Shown here piece by piece: positions 35,356-44,187 of a DNA stretch of 45,044 nt. The position numbers and the translations under genes are program-made. The notes below the pieces were generated by a model. That model saw only the letters and a program-made list of their open reading frames with translations, ran no database searches and was not told where the DNA came from. Origin of the DNA: Spirochaetales bacterium (lineage in GTDB: Bacteria > Spirochaetota > JAAYUW01); NCBI GenBank assembly GCA_012797605.1, contig JAAZOT010000021.1, forward strand, positions 1 to 45,044. The letters are read 5' to 3'. The first letter of the stretch is position 1. Each line of letters opens with the position of its first letter.

Positions 35356-36204
35356 CTAATCGATAAACTTCATTGAAAAATCAAATGATTTTACAGAATG
35401 AGTCAATGATCCTATAGATATATATGTTGGCATGAGACTAGAATATTTTATAATTTTTTCTTCATCCATATTTCCTGAAATCTCGGTTTCAACCTTATTA
35501 TTAATAATTTTTAAAGCCTCTTTTGCAGTTTCAAAATCCATATTATCTAGCATTATTCTATCAACATTTAAATTTAAAGCTTCCTCAACTTCTCGCAGAT
35601 TTCTTGTTTCTACTTCAATTTTATATCTATTTTTATATTTATCCCTTACTTTTTTAACTGCATTGGTAATACCTTTAGCGCCATCTATATGATTATCTTT
35701 TATCATAATCATATCATAGAGACCATACCTATGATTTTTTGCACCACCACATCTTGCAGCATATTTTGCCAAGACTCTATAACCAGCTAGAATTTTTCTT
35801 GTATCCAAAATTGAAGTTTTATTTGATGTTAATTCGACAAATTTAGCAGCCTTTGTTGAGATCCCACTTAAATAACCAAGAAAATTTAATGCAGTTCTTT
35901 CTGCTTTAAGTAATGAAAGTAAACGACCTTCAACTGTTGCTATAATTTCTTGATTATGGATTATTTGAGAATCAAATTTATGTTTTTTAAAAATTATAGT
36001 TTTATCTACCATTAAAAAGACTAATTCAGCGATATCAATACCAGATAAAACTCCATCTTGTTTTGCAATGATCTGTACTTTACCCTTTTCATCTGAAAAA
36101 ATAGCAGAAGAAGTTATATCACCTTTGGTACTAAAGTCTTCTTTTAAGCCGATTTTAATGATTTTTTTAATTGATTTTATATTTTTTTTTAATTCTGTAT
36201 CCAT
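35356..36204 (-). CDS. nadC: Nicotinate-nucleotide pyrophosphorylase (carboxylating)
   Basis: At 282 aa, NadC converts quinolinate and PRPP to nicotinate mononucleotide. Motifs: LKEDFSTKGDITSSAI, LKAERTALNFLGYLSGIST, DTRKILAGYRVLAKYAARCGGAKNHR (substrate-binding arginines, lysine and histidine), MIMIKDNHIDGAKGI and VEVETRN-like IEVETRNLREVEEAL. It precedes nadA with six bases between the genes; its TAG stop lies inside the nadA ribosome-binding site, so the pair is translationally coupled. GAGGT precedes its own ATG. Confidence 0.96.
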   Translation of the reverse strand: MDTELKKNIKSIKKIIKIGLKEDFSTKGDITSSAIFSDEKGKVQIIAKQDGVLSGIDIAELVFLMVDKTIIFKKHKFDSQIIHNQEIIATVEGRLLSLLKAERTALNFLGYLSGISTKAAKFVELTSNKTSILDTRKILAGYRVLAKYAARCGGAKNHRYGLYDMIMIKDNHIDGAKGITNAVKKVRDKYKNRYKIEVETRNLREVEEALNLNVDRIMLDNMDFETAKEALKIINNKVETEISGNMDEEKIIKYSSLMPTYISIGSLTHSVKSFDFSMKFID

Positions 36205-36361
36205 TTTTACCTCACTAATAATTTATTGCTTATCAATATAAAAGTTCAAGCATAAAATTAAAATAATTTATATTTAATTACGATAATATTGAAAATATCT
36301 AGATAAAGTAAAAGTAAAACTATGAAAGATATATTTTTTTTTATTTACTAATGAGGAATAA

Positions 36362-37432
36362 ATGGATACAGATAATAATTATAATAATGACAATTCAAAT
36401 AAACTTAATCAAAAGCTCAGTGATTACAAGTCTTTAATAGAGATAGGATTAATTATTTCTTCTGAAGGAGATATTAACTCCATATCAAAAGAGATATGTT
36501 ATGGACTTATAACTAAATATCAAATAGAATATATAGTAGTTTTACTATTTCCAGATGAAGTTCAAAAAGAGATGAAACTCTTTGTTTTTCAAAATTTTCA
36601 AGAAAAAGAAGAAAAAATCGAAATTAATGATTTCAATCCCATAAGGTCATTTTTTCTATCTCACCCTAATCAGGTTGATTTTTCAACATTTTCATTCTTG
36701 TTACCTGTAGATATGGTTACTCAATTTTTGAAATTCAAACCAGAGATTATATTTCCTTTAAAATCAACTGAAAATGTCTTTGGATTTCTAATGCTTTCAC
36801 AAAATGAAACAGGTAAGTTTACTCAAGATGATATAGAATATATTTCTAATATTTCATCATTTGCTTCTGTTGCTATCCAAAACAAGAAAAACTACTTAAA
36901 AGCAATTACTGATATGAAGACTGGACTTTATATCTACACTTATTTTATTCAAAGGATGAATGAAGAAATCGAAGTTTTTAAAAGATATTCAGATGTTTTT
37001 TCCGCTTTAATGCTAGATATTGACTTTTTTAAAGAAGTAAATGATAAATATGGGCATTTAATAGGTGATCTTGCTTTGATAGAACTCGCAAAAATTATTA
37101 AAAATAATATAAGGTTAAATATTGACATCCCAGCAAGATTTGGTGGTGATGAATTTGCAGTTCTATTTCCTAGAACATCAAATATCGTAGCATTTCAAAT
37201 CGCTGAAAGAATTAGAAGGAAAGTAAATCAATCAATATTTTACTTTGAAGGAAGAGAGGTTAGATTTACGGTTTCTATTGGTGTTTCTACCATTGTCCCG
37301 ACAGTAAATGAACCAGAAAACTTTATAAAATTATGTGATAAAGCTTTGTATTATTCAAAAAGAGCAGGTAAGAATCGAGTGACTTCCTTTTATAATAATA
37401 AATATGGTGTGTATAAAATTAGTTCAGAATGA
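36362..37432 (+). CDS. GAF / GGDEF diguanylate cyclase
   Basis: At 356 aa: a GAF-like N-terminal region (about 25-175) and a GGDEF domain. The active site is intact: MLDIDFFKEVNDKYGH supplies the metal aspartates and RFGGDEFAVLFP (259-270) the GGDEF loop, so it should make cyclic-di-GMP from two GTP. The product-inhibition site (RxxD, ending five residues before GGDEF) reads LNID, so feedback inhibition is probably missing. It is soluble, without membrane segments. Its end overlaps the convergent truD gene by nine bases. Confidence 0.92.
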   Translation: MDTDNNYNNDNSNKLNQKLSDYKSLIEIGLIISSEGDINSISKEICYGLITKYQIEYIVVLLFPDEVQKEMKLFVFQNFQEKEEKIEINDFNPIRSFFLSHPNQVDFSTFSFLLPVDMVTQFLKFKPEIIFPLKSTENVFGFLMLSQNETGKFTQDDIEYISNISSFASVAIQNKKNYLKAITDMKTGLYIYTYFIQRMNEEIEVFKRYSDVFSALMLDIDFFKEVNDKYGHLIGDLALIELAKIIKNNIRLNIDIPARFGGDEFAVLFPRTSNIVAFQIAERIRRKVNQSIFYFEGREVRFTVSIGVSTIVPTVNEPENFIKLCDKALYYSKRAGKNRVTSFYNNKYGVYKISSE

Positions 37433-38743
37433 TATTTTTTCTGCTTTCCCAAATTTACCTTGTAAAAATATTCCCTTTATAATCATTGTCGCATAGCTAC
37501 CTTTATTAAGGATAAATTCCATTCTTACTTTTTTCTTGCCTTTAAAAAAATCATCATCTTCGAAATTATATATCTTAAAATCTTTTGGTATTAAATATGC
37601 CTTTCTTTTTTGACTCTTTATATTTATACCTAAAAATCTTGCGTCTAGTTCTTTAAAATTAATTTTTTCACTTTTTTCAATTTCAAATAGGATATCTTGT
37701 AAAATTTTATTAAATTCAAACTTATTTTCTCCCATAAAAATATGACTATCAGAATAGATTTCTGTATCTAAATTTTTTGAAGGGATAGGTAATAAGATAT
37801 TTGATATAAAATTGAATAAATCATCATTTAAAAATTCTGGAAAAAGATATTGCTGCACTTCACCTTTCAAATAGTAGAAGTTATTTCCTTTGTTTAGTTT
37901 TACTAAAATTTTAGATAAAAGAAGATTAAAAAGATAAGATTGATATGCATGAAAAAGAAGGATTAGATATCTTCTATCCATAGATTTAAAAGCTTTGAAA
38001 AAAATTATATCCCTTTCTTTGATTTCATGACTCTTTTTTTTCATTTCTTCTTCGTAGATTGTTATAAAGAATTTTTTAAGTTCTGGTGGTAACTTTTTAA
38101 TTGTTTGTTGATAATCAATTTTATTATCATTGTTTAATATAAAATTTAAAGCATCTATTTTAGATTTTTTAACATCTTTTCTATCATATTTTGATGTCAT
38201 AAAAAGTAGATTGACCCCTGAAATAAAATCCTTTTTTATTAAGCTTTTTGCAACAAAGCCTTGCTGATGCCTTGCACTTCCAAATCTTTGATCATCAAAA
38301 TAATTTGGAACTCCTTGATTTTTAACTATTTCTACTCTATCTAATATTAAAGGTATCTGTTTATCATCTATTGATCTTACGACAATAGAAAATTTGTTAT
38401 AATCAATACTTTCACTTTTTATCTGTTTTTCAATGAAACCTATAAAAGAAAAATCAACATTTGGAATTATTTGTTCATTTCTATTTATTACATCAATCAT
38501 CTTATTTGCAAACTCTCTTCTAATTGACATATAAGAAGTAGTTACTGCATGCCTATCTTTTATACCTGCAATAGATATTTCATTTTTTGGAACTTTTAAT
38601 CTTGTACTCAATGAAGATATTAAATCAAATGTGCTCCATCCCTTTTTCTTAAAAGTAAATAGACCAAATTCCGCATCAGACTTAATATCAACTGTTAAAT
38701 ATTCTTCAACAATAAAATCTTCAGGAAATGTTCGGATTTTCAT
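37424..38743 (-). CDS. truD: tRNA pseudouridine(13) synthase TruD
   Basis: At 439 aa, TruD isomerises U13 of tRNA-Glu and others. Motifs: FPEDFIVEEYL at the N-terminus, the catalytic aspartate in AGIKDRHAVTTSYMSI, VPNYFDDQRFGSARHQQG, and the TRUD insertion domain in the second half. It is longer than E. coli TruD (about 350 aa), mainly in the middle and C-terminal regions. It overlaps the end of plsC by 23 bases in the same direction, so it is likely translated by coupling; it has no ribosome-binding site of its own that I can see. Confidence 0.93.
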   Translation of the reverse strand: MKIRTFPEDFIVEEYLTVDIKSDAEFGLFTFKKKGWSTFDLISSLSTRLKVPKNEISIAGIKDRHAVTTSYMSIRREFANKMIDVINRNEQIIPNVDFSFIGFIEKQIKSESIDYNKFSIVVRSIDDKQIPLILDRVEIVKNQGVPNYFDDQRFGSARHQQGFVAKSLIKKDFISGVNLLFMTSKYDRKDVKKSKIDALNFILNNDNKIDYQQTIKKLPPELKKFFITIYEEEMKKKSHEIKERDIIFFKAFKSMDRRYLILLFHAYQSYLFNLLLSKILVKLNKGNNFYYLKGEVQQYLFPEFLNDDLFNFISNILLPIPSKNLDTEIYSDSHIFMGENKFEFNKILQDILFEIEKSEKINFKELDARFLGINIKSQKRKAYLIPKDFKIYNFEDDDFFKGKKKVRMEFILNKGSYATMIIKGIFLQGKFGKAEKISF

Positions 38744-39470
38744 AATCTTTTTCTATGATGCCCTTAATATTTTCGAGAATTTCTTTGTGATCATATTTAT
38801 CTATTATCTCATATGGAATTGGTTTATGAAAATAAAGTGAGATTTCTTTCTTATAATAGATTAAAAAGCTCCATTTGGGCTTAACAATGTATGTACCATT
38901 TATTGTTACTGGTAAAAGATCGAATTTTGTGTTTTCCCAGATTGAAATAAATCCTCTTTTAAATTTATGAATATTGCCATCTAAAGTTCTTGTTCCTTCA
39001 GGAAATATAGCTATTGAACTAGATCTATTTTTTCTTAATTTTTTGGATCTCTCGTTGATTTTTAAAATTGTTTCATTTATCTTCTTTGAATCTATAGGAA
39101 TTGTATCCATTTCCTTTAATAAGGCACCGAAAAAAAGGACTTTAAAAAATCTTTTATTGGCTACCCAAATTGTATTTGGCATAAAGTACATTATCGCAGC
39201 GATATCATAATAACTTGCATGATTTGCAACTATTAGATAGTTTTTGTTTTTCTCAATATTTTCAAGTCCATAAGCTTTTAATTTTATCCCTATTATCTTA
39301 AAAAATAATAATGACCAATATTTAGATAAAAAGATGAAAATATTGTTTAATTTTAATACTTTTGCTAATAATCCTATAAAGAAAAATACAGTTTGGATAG
39401 GAAGAGCTATAATATAAGTTATAAAAGAACATAGTATAGTTGAGAATTTTATTTTTCTTTTTGGCTTCAT
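38721..39470 (-). CDS. plsC: 1-acyl-sn-glycerol-3-phosphate acyltransferase PlsC
   Basis: At 249 aa, it has an N-terminal hydrophobic anchor (about 10-35) and the acyltransferase motifs: NHASYYDIAAI (catalytic N-H-x4-D), a central GALLKEMDTIPIDS, and FPEGTRTLDG (glycerol-phosphate binding). It makes phosphatidic acid in phospholipid synthesis, complementing plsY further along. The call PlsC is the usual one, but related lyso-lipid acyltransferases share these motifs. No strong ribosome-binding site before the ATG. Confidence 0.9.
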   Translation of the reverse strand: MKPKRKIKFSTILCSFITYIIALPIQTVFFFIGLLAKVLKLNNIFIFLSKYWSLLFFKIIGIKLKAYGLENIEKNKNYLIVANHASYYDIAAIMYFMPNTIWVANKRFFKVLFFGALLKEMDTIPIDSKKINETILKINERSKKLRKNRSSSIAIFPEGTRTLDGNIHKFKRGFISIWENTKFDLLPVTINGTYIVKPKWSFLIYYKKEISLYFHKPIPYEIIDKYDHKEILENIKGIIEKDYENPNIS

Positions 39471-39571
39471 TTTAGCTAAATATAAAAACTAATCTTTTTT
39501 TTTCAATATTTTAAATATACTAAATCTTGCATAATTAAAATTATATTTTATAGGTTATAAAAAGGATTAAA

Positions 39572-41329
39572 ATGAAATTAAAGGGAATAGGTATTTCAGG
39601 GACAATTTCTTGGGGTAAAGTCTATCTCTATCTACAAGAATCTTATTCTATTCCAAAATATAATGTTATTGATATTCCTTCTGAAATAAATAGATTCATA
39701 AAAGCTCTTGATAAAACGATAGAAGATATAAATAAAATAAAACTATCACTTGAAAAAACAGTTTCTAAAGATGAGCTTTTTTTATATACATCTTTCATAC
39801 TTTTACTAAATGATCAAAATTTCGTTTCTATGGTTACAAATGAAATTAAGAAAGGACAGAAAAACGCAGAATGGGCTTTATATATTGTCCTTGAAGAATT
39901 AATTTCGAAATTCCAGAATATACCTAACATTTCTTTTGCCCAGCGATCTGAAGATATTTCATCCATTGGGGAAAAGATAATGATGAATCTTCTAGCCAAA
40001 AAAGAAGATGAGAATTTTAATATACCTCCAAATTCAGTAATAATAGCAAGGTCTATCTCTCCAACTGATCCAATAATTATGGAACATAAAAATATTGCTG
40101 GTCTTATAACGGAATTAGGTGGGTATGCTTCACATACCGCAATAATGACTAGGAGTCTTTCTATACCTTCTGTATTAGGTGTTGAATTTATAACTTCAAT
40201 AGCTCAAAATGATGAAGATATAATATTGAATCCTCTTACAGGTGAAGTTATATTAAAACCAACCGATGAAGAATTTAAAGAAGCAAAATCTCTTCAAGCT
40301 AAACAAAAAAGACTCTTATCTAGTTTTCATCCATTTATAAATAAAGAATCTAAAACAACAGATGGAACCTCAGTAGATATACTTGCAAACATTGCATTTG
40401 TGGAAGAAATTCCTTCACTATTAAAAACATCATCTAAAGGGATAGGTCTTTATAGATCAGAGTTTATTGTTCTTCAATCAAATTCATTTCCACCAGAAGA
40501 AACTCAATATAAGATGTTGAAAAAGCTTTTTTCAACTTACCATCTAGATAAAGAAATTACAATTAGAACCTTAGATTTAGGTGGAGACAAAATTATTCCA
40601 GGTTATGCATCAGCAAATGAGAAAAATCCTTTTTTAGGATATAGAGCAATCCGTTTTTGTCTTTCCAGACCAAAACTTTTTCTTGAACAGATTAGGTCTA
40701 TTTTAAGAGCTGCTTACGGAGCAAAAAACTTAAAAATAATGATTCCAATGGTATCTAACTATGAAGAAATAGTCGAAACTAAAATGCTATTTAATGAAGC
40801 AATAGAGCAACTTCAAAGAGAGAACATTCCTTATTGTAAATCATTTAAAATTGGGATAATGTTTGAAATCCCTTCCATTTACTATATTTTAGATGAACTT
40901 TCAAAAGAGATTGATTTTATTTCTATTGGAACAAATGATTTAATTCAATACCTGCTTGCTTGTGACAGAGGAAATGAAAAAGTAGCTTATCTTTTTAAGT
41001 ATTCAAACCCATCTGTGCTGAGATTCTTGAATGATACAATAAATAAAGCAAATCAATTGAAAATTGAAGTTTCTATGTGTGGAGAAATGGCTTCAGATAT
41101 TTATTCTATCCCGATTTTATTAGGTATGGGGTTAAGAAGATTTTCAATACCACCATCTTCTTATATGCTTTTTAACAAACTATTGCACTGCATAAGCATG
41201 AAAGAATGCGAAGAACTTACAAAAGAAGTTTTAACCTTAATCTCAGCAAATGAGATAGAAAATAAGGTTGATAAATGGATAAAAGAAAGAGCATATGAAG
41301 TATATGAATTTTTTCATTTGCTAAAATAA
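39572..41329 (+). CDS. ptsI: PTS enzyme I (phosphoenolpyruvate-protein phosphotransferase)
   Basis: At 585 aa, close to the usual length, EI takes phosphate from PEP and passes it to HPr. The N-terminal domain has the phosphorylated histidine in GGYASHTAIMTRSLSIPSVLG; the PEP-binding barrel has TIRTLDLGGDK, NPFLGYRAIRFCLSR, MIPMVSNYEE, IGIMFEIPS, SIGTNDLIQY and the catalytic cysteine in MCGEMASD. It is complete in all blocks. No ptsH or EII gene lies next to it, so its role in sugar uptake versus regulation cannot be judged here. AAGGA precedes the ATG. Confidence 0.96.
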   Translation: MKLKGIGISGTISWGKVYLYLQESYSIPKYNVIDIPSEINRFIKALDKTIEDINKIKLSLEKTVSKDELFLYTSFILLLNDQNFVSMVTNEIKKGQKNAEWALYIVLEELISKFQNIPNISFAQRSEDISSIGEKIMMNLLAKKEDENFNIPPNSVIIARSISPTDPIIMEHKNIAGLITELGGYASHTAIMTRSLSIPSVLGVEFITSIAQNDEDIILNPLTGEVILKPTDEEFKEAKSLQAKQKRLLSSFHPFINKESKTTDGTSVDILANIAFVEEIPSLLKTSSKGIGLYRSEFIVLQSNSFPPEETQYKMLKKLFSTYHLDKEITIRTLDLGGDKIIPGYASANEKNPFLGYRAIRFCLSRPKLFLEQIRSILRAAYGAKNLKIMIPMVSNYEEIVETKMLFNEAIEQLQRENIPYCKSFKIGIMFEIPSIYYILDELSKEIDFISIGTNDLIQYLLACDRGNEKVAYLFKYSNPSVLRFLNDTINKANQLKIEVSMCGEMASDIYSIPILLGMGLRRFSIPPSSYMLFNKLLHCISMKECEELTKEVLTLISANEIENKVDKWIKERAYEVYEFFHLLK

Positions 41330-41422
41330 AATATTGAAATAATTTTTTTTTTAATCTAATTTCATTTAAGTCAATTGGATAAAATATCTTAGTAGAGAAT
41401 TTAGGATTTATCAAGGATTAAT

Positions 41423-42877
41423 ATGCAAAAAAGAAATGATTATTATAGAATTGTACTAGCTGGGCGACCGAATGTCGGAAAATCTACAATATTTAATATT
41501 TTTGCCAAAAAGAGAGTAGCTATAGAGTTTGCAAAGCCAGGTACGACTAGGGATCCAATAGAAAAAATTGTTGAAATTGGAGATAAAAAGGTACTATTGA
41601 TAGATACTGGTGGTTTTGAATTTGAAAGTAAAGATCCTTTATATACTTTAATTGGGGAGAAAGCAAAACAATGTATCCAAAATGCCGATTTAGTTCTTTT
41701 TATCGTTGAGAAAGATAAGATTATTGATGAAGATATCGCCTTTTTAAGGTTTATAAAAAAGAATTCGAAAAAATATATACTGATTATAAATAAGTCTGAA
41801 GGAAAATATAAAGATCTTTTACCTACTGAGATTTATAGATTAGGCGTTAAAACAATGGTTCCCATATCTGCTATCCATAGAGATAATATTGATATATTAG
41901 AAGATACCATTATTGAGATTATGAATCAGGATTTAATTGAATCTGATACTTGCTCGAATCAAAAAGATAACAAAAATAAAGAAAAATTAGATTTAATTAA
42001 TAAAAATTGTATTAGTGAAAATTTTGAAAAAGACATTTTGAGACTTTCCATCGTTGGTAGGCCAAATACTGGTAAATCTACCTTATTAAACTGTATTTTA
42101 AATGAGGAAAAAGCCATTGTTTCAGATATACCAGGTACTACACGGGATGCTATTGAAACTCGTATCAATTATAAGGGGCAACAGATTATATTAGTTGATA
42201 CTGCGGGGATAAGAAAGAAAAGTAAAATTGACACAGATCTAGAATATTATTGTATAAAAAGAAGTTTTGACGCCATTGATAATAGTGACATTGTAATTCA
42301 TCTTGTTGAATCTAATGATTTAATAACATCTCAAGATAAGAAAATTTCAGATTATATAATAAATAAAGGTAAAGGTTATATCTTAGCTTTAAATAAAATA
42401 GATTTACTTATGAAAGACATTGAAAAATCTAGTGAATCAGTAAATATAGCAAAAATCAATCAAGCTTATGAAAAATTAGATGAGACAATTAATTATCAAT
42501 TTCCTCAAATTTCTTATGTTAAAAAATTTTTTATTAGTGCAAAAAATAATTTTAATGTCGATTTACTACTTGATTATTGTATTGACCTGTTTATAAGAAT
42601 TAAACTTGAACATAAAACTTCTCAACTAAATAAAGTCATTGAAAAAATATCTGAAATAAAACCTATTCTAATAAATTCCTCTTTCTTGAACCTTTTATAT
42701 ATGGTTCAAGTAAAAGATATCCCGAGGATCTATAAGATTTTTACGAATAAAGAAAGCAGAGAAATCCCATCATATTATACTCAATACATCATAAATGAAC
42801 TAAGAAAACAGTTGAATTTAGAATCAATTCCTATTAGAATAAAATATGAAAAAAGAAAAAATAAAAATCAGGAATAA
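41423..42877 (+). CDS. der: Ribosome-assembly GTPase Der (EngA)
   Basis: At 484 aa with two GTPase domains and a C-terminal KH-like domain, needed for 50S assembly. First domain: GRPNVGKST, DTGGFE and NKSE (glutamate in place of the usual Asp in NKxD, also seen in some other Der first domains). Second domain: GRPNTGKST, DTAGIRKKSKI and NKID. A variable linker (about 165-205) separates them. AAGGA precedes the ATG. It is followed five bases later by plsY. Confidence 0.95.
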   Translation: MQKRNDYYRIVLAGRPNVGKSTIFNIFAKKRVAIEFAKPGTTRDPIEKIVEIGDKKVLLIDTGGFEFESKDPLYTLIGEKAKQCIQNADLVLFIVEKDKIIDEDIAFLRFIKKNSKKYILIINKSEGKYKDLLPTEIYRLGVKTMVPISAIHRDNIDILEDTIIEIMNQDLIESDTCSNQKDNKNKEKLDLINKNCISENFEKDILRLSIVGRPNTGKSTLLNCILNEEKAIVSDIPGTTRDAIETRINYKGQQIILVDTAGIRKKSKIDTDLEYYCIKRSFDAIDNSDIVIHLVESNDLITSQDKKISDYIINKGKGYILALNKIDLLMKDIEKSSESVNIAKINQAYEKLDETINYQFPQISYVKKFFISAKNNFNVDLLLDYCIDLFIRIKLEHKTSQLNKVIEKISEIKPILINSSFLNLLYMVQVKDIPRIYKIFTNKESREIPSYYTQYIINELRKQLNLESIPIRIKYEKRKNKNQE

Positions 42878-42882
42878 ATATT

Positions 42883-43512
42883 ATGATTTTTTTTATAATT
42901 TATTTATTAATTTCATTTTTAATTGGAGCAATACCAACTGGTCTTATTATTGGAAGGATTAAAAAAGTCGATATAAGAAGTCAAGGATCAAGAAATATTG
43001 GAGCAACAAATGTGACAAGAACTCTAGGTCCGATATTTGGCATCATAACTCTTTTTATAGACTGTCTTAAAGCCTTTTTCCCTTTAATTTTATTTAAACC
43101 TATTTCAAGTTATTTTTCAGCATCACAGCAACTATTAAATTTAGAATTAAGCAGATCCATAATAGCCGTTGCTATATTATGTGGCAATACATTTAATCCA
43201 TTTTTAAGATTTAAGGGAGGTAAAGGTGTAGCAACTGGTCTTGGAATAATGCTATTTTTAAATCCTATTGGAGTCGCAATATCTTTTGCCATTTTTTTTA
43301 TTACAGTTCTTATTTCAAAATATGTATCACTTGGTTCAATTTTAGCTGTGATTACTATTATTATTTCATCTTTTTTTCTTTTAAAATCATTTTACATCAT
43401 TGGTGCTATTATTTTAATTGGTCTTATAGTTTTAGTTAGACATAAAGAAAATATAAAGAGACTTTTAAATTCCACTGAAAATAAATTTGCATTTAAGAAA
43501 AATAAAAAATAA
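42883..43512 (+). CDS. plsY: Acyl-phosphate:glycerol-3-phosphate acyltransferase PlsY
   Basis: At 209 aa with five hydrophobic segments, PlsY starts membrane phospholipid synthesis by acylating glycerol-3-phosphate. All three family motifs are visible: GAIPTGLIIGR with SQGSRNIGATNVTRTLG, FLRFKGGKGVATGLG, and VRHKENIKRLL. It overlaps in expression with der (AGGA lies in the end of der). The acyl-phosphate donor would come from PlsX, not present here. Confidence 0.95.
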   Translation: MIFFIIYLLISFLIGAIPTGLIIGRIKKVDIRSQGSRNIGATNVTRTLGPIFGIITLFIDCLKAFFPLILFKPISSYFSASQQLLNLELSRSIIAVAILCGNTFNPFLRFKGGKGVATGLGIMLFLNPIGVAISFAIFFITVLISKYVSLGSILAVITIIISSFFLLKSFYIIGAIILIGLIVLVRHKENIKRLLNSTENKFAFKKNKK

Positions 43513-43556
43513 AATTTTATGATATATCCATTTTTTTAAGTTTTATTTTTTACATA

Positions 43557-43644
43557 AACTAAAGTTATAATAAGGATAAATTAAAGTTATAATAAATATG
43601 AATTAAAATTATAATGAAGATAACTTAAAGCTATAAGAAGAGAA
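43557..43644 (+). repeat. Four 22-bp imperfect tandem repeats upstream of the merR-type gene
   Basis: Four consecutive 22-base units (43557-43578, 43579-43600, 43601-43622, 43623-43644) share the core TTAAAGTTATAAT; for example unit 2 begins AATTAAAGTTATAATAAA and unit 3 AATTAAAATTATAATGAA. The array ends four bases before the ATG of the regulator. The 22-base period is close to two helical turns, so all copies face the same side of the DNA. Possible uses are an operator array for the downstream regulator, or overlapping -10 boxes (three units contain TATAAT). Confidence 0.75.
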
Positions 43645-43648
43645 ATAT

Positions 43649-44044
43649 ATGGAAAATGATAAGATCTATTATTCTATTTCAGAGGTTTGCAAAATTTGTG
43701 AACTTAAACCTCATACTCTTAGAAGTTGGGAAGAAGGTATAGTTGCATTAAAACCAAAAAAAAACAAATTTGGACATCGCATTTATACAAGTCAGGATAT
43801 AAAAAAAATAAAGATAATAAAAAAACTTGTATATATTGATAAATTGTCAATTAAAGGGATAAACGATTACTTTTTATCCAAATTTAACAATACAAAAGCA
43901 CAAAAAATAGCTGAGATTCAAAGTTTATGGTATGAAATATATGATAAAACACAAAATTTAAAAAAATTTATTGACAATTTGGAATCAAATGGTATTTTGC
44001 ATTTCGTAAGCCGAGATAGCTCAGTCGGTAGAGCAAAGGACTGA
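43649..44044 (+). CDS. MerR-type transcriptional regulator whose reading frame ends inside tRNA-Phe
   Basis: At 131 aa, the N-terminal 70 residues are a MerR winged helix: YYSISEVCKICELKPHTLRSW, KPKKNKFGHRIYTSQDI and a following helix. Then comes a helical stretch (about 90-118). This is the short MerR family often found beside tRNA genes. No stop codon occurs before tRNA-Phe: the last 11 codons (SRDSSVGRAKD) are read from tRNA sequence and the TGA is at 44042-44044 in the anticodon arm. AGAAG lies upstream of the ATG. Target and effector unknown; the 22-bp repeats directly upstream are candidate binding sites. Confidence 0.8.
   Translation: MENDKIYYSISEVCKICELKPHTLRSWEEGIVALKPKKNKFGHRIYTSQDIKKIKIIKKLVYIDKLSIKGINDYFLSKFNNTKAQKIAEIQSLWYEIYDKTQNLKKFIDNLESNGILHFVSRDSSVGRAKD
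43971..43998 (+). promoter_or_regulatory. Promoter of tRNA-Phe inside the merR-type gene
   Basis: TTGACA (43971-43976), a 16-base spacer, then TATTTT (43993-43998). Transcription would begin about five bases before the mature tRNA end. The layout matches the promoter of tRNA-Glu in this window, so the tRNA can be made independently of the regulator. Confidence 0.6.
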
Positions 44045-44082
44045 AAATCCTTGTGTCGGCGGTTCGATTCCACCTCTCGGCA
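44010..44082 (+). tRNA. tRNA-Phe (anticodon GAA)
   Basis: Acceptor GCCGAGA/TCTCGGC, D-arm GCTC-AGTCGGTA-GAGC, anticodon arm AAGGA-CTGAAAA-TCCTT with anticodon GAA, variable loop GTGTC, T-arm GGCGG-TTCGATT-CCACC. The T-stem has one C-A mismatch at its third pair, where most tRNAs would have U-A. The discriminator is A and CCA is not encoded. It overlaps the end of the merR-type reading frame. Confidence 0.93.
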
Positions 44083-44084
44083 TT

Positions 44085-44122
44085 AGGGGCTCTCCTTAGA
44101 CTAAGGATAGCCCTTTTTTTTT
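44085..44122 (+). terminator. Rho-independent terminator after tRNA-Phe
   Basis: A long hairpin (GGGGCT/AGCCCT and TCCTTA/TAAGGA separated by one mismatched pair, three-base loop) is followed by about nine T. It would end both the tRNA and any read-through transcript from the merR-type gene. Confidence 0.93.
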
Positions 44123-44187
44123 AATTTTAAATTTTGATTTTATCAATAAAATATTTTATTATTAATATGTTAGAAAAAAAGGCAAAT

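Noticed and set aside
44009-44044. C-terminal SRDSSVGRAKD as a functional peptide
   Set aside because: This is the well-known peptide produced by translating tRNA sequence; the overlap is real but the residues are not a domain.
44134-44187. TTG start of the last ORF at 44134
   Set aside because: Lies in AT-rich sequence straight after the tRNA terminator with no ribosome-binding site; internal ATG starts are better.
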